This document shows, piece by piece, positions 21,510 through 28,667 of a stretch of 28,667 bases of DNA. A program made the translations under genes and the position numbers. A model generated the notes under the pieces. The model was not told the DNA's origin. It worked only from the letters and a program-made list of their open reading frames with translations, and searched no databases. Every line of letters starts with the position of its first letter. Within the stretch, counting starts at the first letter, position 1. The stretch is from Conidiobolus incongruus B7586 (taxonomy: Eukaryota; Entomophthoromycota; Entomophthoromycetes; Entomophthorales; Conidiobolaceae). The stretch spans positions 1 to 28,667 of the forward strand of contig JNEM01010559.1 in NCBI GenBank assembly GCA_000697335.1, read 5' to 3'.

Positions 21510-22445
21510 TTATAAAGTATCTAGTTTAATAGTGCTACTAAAGTTGTTAATCTTATTATATCGACACATCTCAAAAAACCGATGTCCCACTTCCTTATTA
21601 ATTAAGAGGAGTAACACGGAATTAATCAATGGGTTAGAATTGATTAAAGCTGTGGCAATCACGTCGGCAATTTCTGATCTTTTAAGCGATGTGACAATTT
21701 CGTATAACTCCAAATATGTCTCGAAGCTATTTGTAAGGAGATAAACTCCTACAATAGCAAAAATTTTGATAAATGCAATTTTAATAGCTCGATTAAAACC
21801 TGATACTTGGTCGGGGTCAATTACTTTAGTTTTGCGTTTAAGATTTAAAGTGACTAAGGCAATCGAAATATAAGAAAATATAACTGTTATGATAGATGTA
21901 CAATTCATAACAAAAACCATATAAAAAATTATTTTACCTTCTGGTAATTCAGAAGACACAAAACAATAAACTCCCAATTCATCTGGGTGAATAGAATCGT
22001 GAAGAGCTGAATAAATGCCAATACTAAAATAGAACACTACTATAGAAATCATTATGGTATACCAAATATAATTTGATATACGATATTCCAAAACTATGTG
22101 TGTAAACCTTTCAAAGCTAACAATTGCAAGGAACCAAATGGAACAAAATGTGGCACCTCCAGCAAAGAAATGACCGAGTTTGCAAAATAACGGGTACTGG
22201 AATAGAAAATCATGTTTGATCGCTGTTGCTGTGGATTCAATCACAAGTGTTAAACAAGTTGCAAAATCTACAATTAACACAATTAAAACAAGACGAATAT
22301 TTGTTGTGCGATTATTTTTCAACAATGGCTTCATAGATATATATATCAAAGAAATAATTGGTAACCCAAGAATCCCAATTAACAAGTTCACAAGACTTAA
22401 AATTAGAGTATACAACGAATTTTGATGTGATTCAGTAGAATCCAT
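21510..22445 (-). CDS. Family A (rhodopsin-like) GPCR, array copy 4
   Basis: Intronless 311-residue receptor, the longest of the array. Landmarks are D60 (2.50), C88 (3.25), S102 (3.39), E112-R113-F114, W128, C161 in ECL2, and N271-P272 with N275 at the Tyr7.53 site. Like copy 3 it has Gly (G216) where copies 1 and 2 have Glu at the start of TM6. Helix 8 carries C294 (FEMCRY), a plausible palmitoylation site not found in the other copies. The tail continues as NKINNFSSTIKLDTL, whose K-I-N-N matches K-L-N-N of copy 3 and whose serines could be regulatory phosphosites. The start ATG is in AAAATGGA context, with a TATA box 68-75 bases upstream. The ligand is unknown. Confidence 0.93.
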   Translation of the reverse strand: MDSTESHQNSLYTLILSLVNLLIGILGLPIISLIYISMKPLLKNNRTTNIRLVLIVLIVDFATCLTLVIESTATAIKHDFLFQYPLFCKLGHFFAGGATFCSIWFLAIVSFERFTHIVLEYRISNYIWYTIMISIVVFYFSIGIYSALHDSIHPDELGVYCFVSSELPEGKIIFYMVFVMNCTSIITVIFSYISIALVTLNLKRKTKVIDPDQVSGFNRAIKIAFIKIFAIVGVYLLTNSFETYLELYEIVTSLKRSEIADVIATALINSNPLINSVLLLLINKEVGHRFFEMCRYNKINNFSSTIKLDTL

Positions 22446-22512
22446 TTTTCATACCAAAATTTGAAAGTCAAAAATTTAATTGATTGTTTGATAAACTCAA
22501 GTGTATCCAATA

Positions 22513-22636
22513 TATTTATACTATATCATGGTCATAAGGAAAATTACTCATTATGATTCATTAAATCAGGTAAAATATATTATTTATTTCATGAATAATC
22601 TGGCCAAAATCATATCACCAAAAAATTGCGCCTCAA
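22513..22636 (-). promoter_or_regulatory. Proximal promoter of receptor gene 4
   Basis: TTGAGGCGC at 22628-22636, a TTTTGGCCA block at about 22601-22609, and TATAAATA at 22513-22520. The downstream sequence TATAAATATATTGGATA is shared almost exactly with gene 1. At the CCAAT position (22554-22563) the sequence reads TAATGAATCA, so that box is lost while its neighbours are kept. Confidence 0.48.
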
Positions 22637-22696
22637 TTCATGAGTCGCCTATCCAAGTTTATGGTTAATTAAATAAAATATAAAAGCCTTAAAATA

Positions 22697-22957
22697 ATGC
22701 AATTTCATTGGAATGGCACTTTTTTAATTTTAAATAACCAAAGTTATATATATAAACAGTTAAATATAATTGTTATATCATTTGAATTTCCACAATTCAG
22801 TTACTATTCAAAAATTGATTTTAAAAGTAGAAATTTTCAGATAGACTCACCCAAGATAAATTTTATCAAGGAGATTTCAATGCAATATACACGTGATGTT
22901 TTGATCATTAGATTTATTTTGTCACACTTGAAAGTTCCAAATAATACTAGTCTCTGA
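22697..22957 (+). CDS. Doubtful 86-codon ORF divergent to receptor gene 4
   Basis: A plus-strand frame with Met start, rich in Ile, Asn, Phe and Lys. It contains no recognised domain, signal peptide or repeat. It overlaps the conserved upstream flank of gene 4, including the E-box at 22890-22895, which argues that the sequence is regulatory rather than coding. The absence of any plus-strand counterpart in the matching flanks of genes 1 and 3 also speaks against it. Confidence 0.12.
   Translation: MQFHWNGTFLILNNQSYIYKQLNIIVISFEFPQFSYYSKIDFKSRNFQIDSPKINFIKEISMQYTRDVLIIRFILSHLKVPNNTSL
22890..22895. promoter_or_regulatory. Conserved E-box upstream of receptor gene 4
   Basis: CACGTG, 445-450 bases before the start codon, inside CACGTGATGTTTTGATCATT. 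It corresponds to CATGTG in genes 1 and 3. The adjoining CATTAGATTT is also found upstream of the pseudogene, at about 27803. Confidence 0.42.
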
Positions 22958-22959
22958 AT

Positions 22960-24640
22960 AAATTTTTACCCATCTTATTATATATATCGAAAAATTAGTT
23001 AATTCATTAATTTCTTATAAATGCAATTTTGATTTTGAATATCAAACGTATGATATAATTTCCTACCTAATATTATTTAAAATAGCTCATTAAACTGAAA
23101 TAAATATTCTTTTTACCCTAGTGTATATACGATCTTTGGGAATAACCAGTGCTTTTACTTTGGCCTCATATTAATTTCTCTCTATAGAATAGGGAAAAAC
23201 TTTTGAGAATGACAAGGATTTGCTTTATTCAAATTGTTAACATCTCTCAACTGATTTCCTTTTTGTGATTAAAATATTTTTAATAAATTTATTTAGGACA
23301 TATAAATAATTTTAAAGGAAATTATACCTGTCAAATTCTAAATTAATGCATCATATGGTGATTATTTAAGATAACATAGTATTACATTTTTGTTTTCTTT
23401 CGCTCATATTTCCATTCAAATATAAAATTCTAGAAAAATAATAAAATATATTTCAATATCATTAAAATTGATTATTAATCACCATTATATATAATATAAT
23501 AATTGAATATCTATTCAAAAAATGATATATTTTGAAACTATTTTTCTCAAGTAAATAAATAATATATTTATATGAAATGAAATATTAAAAAAAAAGAAAA
23601 ATTTTTAAAGAATAATATAGGTATAGTATTTGCTACTCGGATTAATGGATTTAATGTTTTATCAAATATATATAAATATATATATATATAAATATACATA
23701 TAATCTAGATTAACCATTTAATCCCTCGAAATAGATAAGAGATACCACTAAATTTTACCAACAAAACAATCAATAATTTGTTTATAATTTATGATATCTT
23801 AAACTCTTGAATTCAGGTTAAGAAATATGATATACTCGATGTATTATATTCTTTGATCAAGTAACTCTAATTAGATTTATTTCAAATACCATCGTTCCGA
23901 TTTTTAACGAATTAAATTGTTTATAGACAAAATAACGAATAGGAAACAGGGTAATTTGAATATTGTGGATAAATTTTTGGAATATACCCCATTATCTGAC
24001 TAAATATTATCACAATATAAGAAGAGTATGTTAAAGTCTTTATTGGTATATCTCAAATTAACCTGTTAATTACAATATTATAGACATTTAAAAAGTAATA
24101 TTTGTTAAAATTTAATATTATTTCGGATAAAAATTTATAATAAATTTTTATTTTTTTGAAATATATTCAAGTATTATAAAATGATAATTCAAAACTTAAT
24201 TATAATTGGTTTTTAAAATATACTTACATTGACTTAGTATAATTTCAATATATTTTTTCACTTTATAGTAACTTTATTTATTTTATTTCATATTGGATAT
24301 TGATTATATTAAACACAAATCAGAAAAATTCCTAATTCCGACTACCATAATACCAATACTAAATAAATAATGAATACACAAAACTTTAAAAATAGTGGTT
24401 GGTCAAATAAATTATTATTATGACACTCTACATATAAAATTGGAGAAAATTTTATTATTTACTTGAACTTTGATGTATTATATTAGCAAACAGAATAATA
24501 GTTTTGATATAAATTATTATAAATATAAAACTTACTTTTCATTAAATTTAAAGTTCATACTATAGTTATAATACATTATTCCATGATAAAATATGTTTTC
24601 TCTTTCTCTGTTACATATTCAAAAATCGAATGTAGTATAA
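22960..24640. other. AT-rich spacer upstream of receptor gene 4
   Basis: No supported gene. A modest rise in G+C at about 23110-23240 holds only short interrupted frames on both strands. An (AT)n tract lies at about 23666-23700. Confidence 0.5.
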
Positions 24641-24653
24641 AGTAATTCTATAC

Positions 24654-24788
24654 TTATTTACTTATCGCGACTAATCGCTGGCTTATATTTCTTTCCGCTT
24701 CATTAATCATTGAAATCTGCTCAATATTTGATTTATAAACATTTGTTGAATTTAGTAAGTTATTTAGATCTATGATTTTGATATTCAT
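24654..24788 (-). CDS. Short protein-like ORF, possibly an exon or gene fragment
   Basis: 44 codons from a Met at 24788. The frame stays open upstream to 24827 (58 codons in all, with TILGFGALRPM before the Met). The composition is balanced and soluble, with a probable helix over residues 20-44 (IEQISMINEAERNISQRL). G+C is raised over the flanks. It is below the usual size for a gene and may be the last exon of a spliced gene or a remnant. No family is recognised. Confidence 0.3.
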   Translation of the reverse strand: MNIKIIDLNNLLNSTNVYKSNIEQISMINEAERNISQRLVAISK

Positions 24789-24829
24789 TGGTCTCAAAGC
24801 ACCAAAACCCAATATAGTTAGTCGATATT

Positions 24830-26480
24830 ATTCATTAAATGTTATAATTTAAACGATCAATAGTTATATATACAATTATCAACAAAACTTATATAAATCG
24901 ACTTTCTAAATTTCGAAGATGATTAAATGTCGTAATTCTAAATGCGAATATTGAATATATTCTTATGTATTATCATTAAATTTATTTCACTGGACAATAT
25001 TCAAATTACCTTGAATGATAATTTATTATCATAAACATGAATATAGAATTGGGTTAGGATAATTAATTTAGAAACTGAAATGTAAAAGTGGTATAATAAA
25101 AAAATTACAAATGTATATTATAAATATACATTGAATAAAATTACAAATTATATATTTTGATATTTTTAAAGTTTATTTTTAAAATTATCACTCTTATAAT
25201 TGTTCAAATTCCAATTAAAAAGTTAATCAATTGTGTAATTGTAAAATATAAATAAAAGATTTACAATATAATAATATACCAAATATTATTAGATTCAATA
25301 ATTTAAATATAATTAAGTCAACAATTGAATTGATATCGAAAGTGAGCATAAAGTAAAATATTTGTTGAAGCTTCAGAATTAGCTTGTTATAAACTCTTTT
25401 CTAAATGATTCTTGTATATCCAATATAATAGCGTGAGAATTGGAATATAATTATAACAAATTTTATAAACATCTATAAAATCTTTATTAAAACGAAATTT
25501 AATTACAATAGTATATGGTGTAATGATGAATCAATGTGAGTAAATGCATGTACACATATTATATGCTGTGAGAAAGTGTTAAATACTGTATTCACACATC
25601 ATTCCACTCAAGTATTTAATTTTATATATCATTGAATGCTATATTAATAATATTGTATAAATTTCCAAGCTATGTTTAGCTCAGTTATCAAATATATATT
25701 ATGTTATATTTAAGCCATATATGCAAATTTATTGATAATTGTTTTAGTATCAGTTCAATGAAATATAGTAAAAAATATCAATAACATGTAATTGATTTTT
25801 TAACATAATGCAGTAAAGCATAATTCTTTTTAAATTTCAAGTTTAATATGAACATCGTGTGAAATATTGTATTTTCTTTATTGTATAACATCAAAATGTA
25901 AAATAATTCGAATGGATGATTAAATGGGAGTTTTACTTTTGTAATTCAATATTATTGACATTTATAGGATTATCTTAGTATAATGATAAACCAACTTTTT
26001 GTGGTATACTGTAATATCTAACTAGTTCAATATAATTTATCTAATTTCTGATTAGGTTACAATGATTTGAAAAAGGTAATGATAAAAGAATTATTACATA
26101 TATATAATATCATCTCATACTTATTTTGATAGTATGCTTAGCTTTACCGATATAATTTAAAACCGAAAATTATATATAATATAAAATTATATCATCATAT
26201 TAAAAAGTCTAAAGGATTCTATCAAACATGATTTCTTATGATCACAATTTGTTCAATTTTATAATATCCTTGATACTATTCAAAGTATGTTAAGAATATA
26301 TATCAATGGGAATTTCTTTATGGATATTTAAAAATAACTTAAAGGTATATTGCAATTATAAAAATTTTTTATCAAAGAGAAAATGAATTAAAATAAAAAT
26401 AGTAATTTTGTAATCAAAATATTTCTGTATATATTAAATATATTTAAAATTAAACATGGATGGTAAGCTCATTCTACTTA
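24830..26480. other. AT-rich spacer between the 24654 ORF and the pseudogene
   Basis: No gene, RNA gene or repeat of note is seen. Confidence 0.5.
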
Positions 26481-26484
26481 TATA

Positions 26485-27353
26485 ACTATCTGTTATAAAA
26501 CTGAGATCCCACCTCCTTATTGGTTAGGAGCAACAAAAGAAAGTTAATTGTATTATTAAAATTATTAATAATGTAGACATCAAGTCAGCGATTGGAGATC
26601 TACTGAGCTTTGTGGTCAGTTCATACAATTCTAGATACGTTTCGAAGCTATCTGTTAGAAGATAAAATGCTACAATAGCAAGTAACTTAACAGATGCAAG
26701 CGATACTGCCCTGTTGAATTCTCTAATTCGCTGAGAATTGACTTTTTTGCCTTCTTTTTGATCTTTAGCATAAAGAATGCGATTGAAATAAATGAAAACA
26801 CAAGTGTTAAGATAGATACATGATTCATGTAGCAAACCATATATTAATTCAATTGACCTTCTGGAGGTTCAGGAGATATGAAACAATAAATTCCTAAAGA
26901 AACTGGTGCTATAGAATCGTCAGTAACGCTATAAATTCCAGTATCAATGTAGAAGAGTAGTACTGAAGACATCAAAGTGTGTCACATGATAACTGGGATA
27001 TAGTATTCTCAAACAATATGCGCAAACCTTTCAAATTAACGATTGCAAAGAATTAAATAGAAAATAAAATTCAAGTTTCAGCAAAAGAATATGTATGTTT
27101 ACAAAATAGTTTATATCTGAATAAAAAATCCGCTTTGATGAAAGTTTTAATAGATCCCATTACTATAGCCCATAACGTAATAAATTATATAAGTAATACA
27201 ATCAAATCAAGATGAATTATTGTAGTTGAATTTCTCTTCAATACCGGTTTCGTCGAATTAAAAAATAATAACTGATAACCCTAGAATCTAAATAAGTAAA
27301 CCAACAGGCTTAAGATTAAAGTATAAGGTCACGGGATAGAGAAAAGATTTTAT
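26485..27353 (-). pseudogene. Receptor pseudogene, array copy 5
   Basis: The whole length of a family A receptor like its four sisters can be followed, from the LILSL-type TM1 start near 27330 to the helix 8 region near 26495. It is broken by several frameshifts and stops. The codon aligned with the start ATG of gene 4 reads ATA (27351-27353), and in TM1 a Gly codon has become TAG. The best-kept part is TM6 (VKLLAIVAFYLLTDSFETYL), read in a frame that spans 26524-26835. It begins with R-E-F-N-R, as in copy 1, placing it with copies 1 and 2. A frame change follows before the N-P motif of TM7. Its CCAAT-box flank survives but the TATA box does not. It is surely non-coding as a receptor. Confidence 0.88.
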
Positions 27354-27501
27354 TTTTCATAATATAATTAACAATATATTTTTCCTTAAATAAATTTAAT
27401 GTTTTATATAATGAATTGTAACGAATATCAAAAACAATCATATCAAACCCATGTAATATCTTGAAATATTTTCTAATGCAAATTATGTGAAATATATTAT
27501 G

Positions 27502-27550
27502 TGATTGGTTTAATAAACCAGTTGGCAAAAATAAACTAAGAAATCCGCCT
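27502..27550 (-). promoter_or_regulatory. Relic promoter of the receptor pseudogene
   Basis: AAACCAATCA at 27502-27511, TTTTTGCCAA at about 27522-27531 and a GGCGG remnant of the GC box at about 27546-27550. The CCAAT box is 149-158 bases before the former start codon, as in the intact genes. At the TATA distance (about 27421-27443) there is no TATAAATA. Further up, CATTAGATTT at about 27803 matches the distal flank of gene 4. Confidence 0.45.
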
Positions 27551-27879
27551 GTACTCATTAATTTATTCTTCAAAATAATTCATTTGAAAAAATAACTCAA
27601 TTATATCATAAATAGAAACATTTATAAAGTTTTAATATAAAAACATTATTAATAATATAAACCCATATTTATGTTTATTGAATTAACGTGATTTTATGAA
27701 TATAAAATATCAATAGCAATTCTTAATAATTATAATTATTCATTTTATTTAAAATTACTGGAGCGCTTATGGTTCCAAAAGTATTTTGGCATCTTTGTCT
27801 TTCATTAGATTTTATAAAATTCCTTATTATCACCTTAATAATCAAACTCTTTTAGAACTCATATTTTGAAATATTAATT

Positions 27880-28480
27880 AAATCTAGCAAATATTATAAA
27901 AAACTAAACATATATTTAATAAATTACTAACTCTGATTAGTATATATTGATGTTTGAAATACATAATAATGGTTCCTTTAACATTTTATTCAATTTTTTT
28001 AATTTATTAATTTATAATATATCTAGTAAAATTGCACAAAAATTATGATTTTCTGATATTTTTAATGAATTTATAGTTAAATAATTAAAATGAAAATAGA
28101 GACAACTATTCAATATATATATATAAGGTGCTAATTATATTTTATAACTAAATTCTATATTACACCTATTTAACCAACTAAAATTCAATATATTTTAATT
28201 TAAGAATATATTATTTAATTAAATTATCTTAATTTTCATATGTTTTTACGTTTATTAGAAAATTTTTAAATTACTATAATTTATCTAAATTATATAAATA
28301 AAGTAAATATCATAAATAATAAATTAATTTAAAGATTTTATGAATAAAGCAGAAGACGATCAATTCTTGGGTAAAATAGACATCATTATAAATAAATTAT
28401 TATATCAATATATATTCTATCATTAATATTTATATCAGTATATTTTATTACATCAGAATCAAAAAAAAATTAGAAATTTT
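27880..28480. other. AT-rich stretch at the right edge
   Basis: No gene or RNA gene is seen. Composition drifts towards that of the AT desert. Confidence 0.55.
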
Positions 28481-28540
28481 ATAATATCCATTTTTCTTAT
28501 ATATTTTTTCCAGAATATACATATATATATATTATGTTTT

Positions 28541-28640
28541 TATTTTAAAAAATTAATATTTCAAAATTTATTATTTAATTTATTCATTGTTAAAATAAAT
28601 AATGATCATCATAAGTTATTAATATTAATAAAGCTTAATT
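28541..28640. repeat. Second copy of an AT-desert block
   Basis: Aligns on the same strand with about 4710-4810, sharing TTAAAAAATTAA, TATTTAATTTA and AATRATCATCAWAAGTT. The copy probably runs out of the window. The type of element is unknown. Confidence 0.4.
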
Positions 28641-28667
28641 AAAAATCCTTTATAATTATTAGAATTT

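Noticed and set aside
27316-27573. 85-codon minus-strand frame at the 5' end of the pseudogene
   Set aside because: It spans the former start and promoter flank of the pseudogene, which align with non-coding flanks of genes 1 and 3.

Overview
The window is nuclear eukaryotic DNA that is extremely rich in A and T. Intergenic DNA is roughly 15-22% G+C by eye and coding regions about one third. Its main content is a head-to-tail array of five related seven-transmembrane receptor genes on the minus strand. Four are intact, intronless and 296-311 codons long (start codons at 8018, 12351, 17919 and 22445). The fifth, at about 26485-27353, is a pseudogene. Intronless family A (rhodopsin-like) receptors in tandem in a very AT-rich genome recall the expanded receptor families of the fungus Conidiobolus coronatus (Entomophthoromycotina). 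That assignment rests on recall of the protein style, not on a search.

Layout. 1-900: AT-rich with no gene. 919-1257: open stretches that may be a decayed membrane protein. 1800-2246 (minus): a 148-residue helical protein, distantly like the BORC lysosome-positioning subunit BORCS6. 2647-2787: a short protein-like ORF. 4490-5880: an 'AT desert' of about 8% G+C, one block of which recurs near the right edge (28541-28640). 7128-8018, 11461-12351, 16993-17919, 21510-22445: receptors 1 to 4. About 10095-10445: an isolated island of about 42% G+C of unknown nature. 15962-16235 and 20734-20877: two further islands with short protein-like ORFs. 24654-24788: a 44-codon ORF. 26485-27353: the receptor pseudogene. 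27880-28667: AT-rich with no gene.

How the genes work together. The receptors keep the family A core: D2.50, S3.39, E-R-Y/F in TM3, the TM3-ECL2 cysteine pair, W4.50 and N7.49-P7.50. They lack the TM1 Asn, the TM5 Pro, the CWxP toggle and Tyr7.53. All copies share non-coding flanks. Upstream of the ATG lie a TATAAATA box at about -70 to -90, a CCAAT box at about -140 to -160 (two intact copies and the pseudogene), a TTGAGGC box at about -180 to -210 (clear in three intact copies) and a CAYGTG E-box at about -445 to -490 (three intact copies). The array therefore arose by duplication of whole units with their promoters. Differences in single promoter boxes, in the TM6 acidic residue and in the C-terminal tail suggest that expression and signalling have diverged. 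Ligands and G proteins cannot be read from the sequence.
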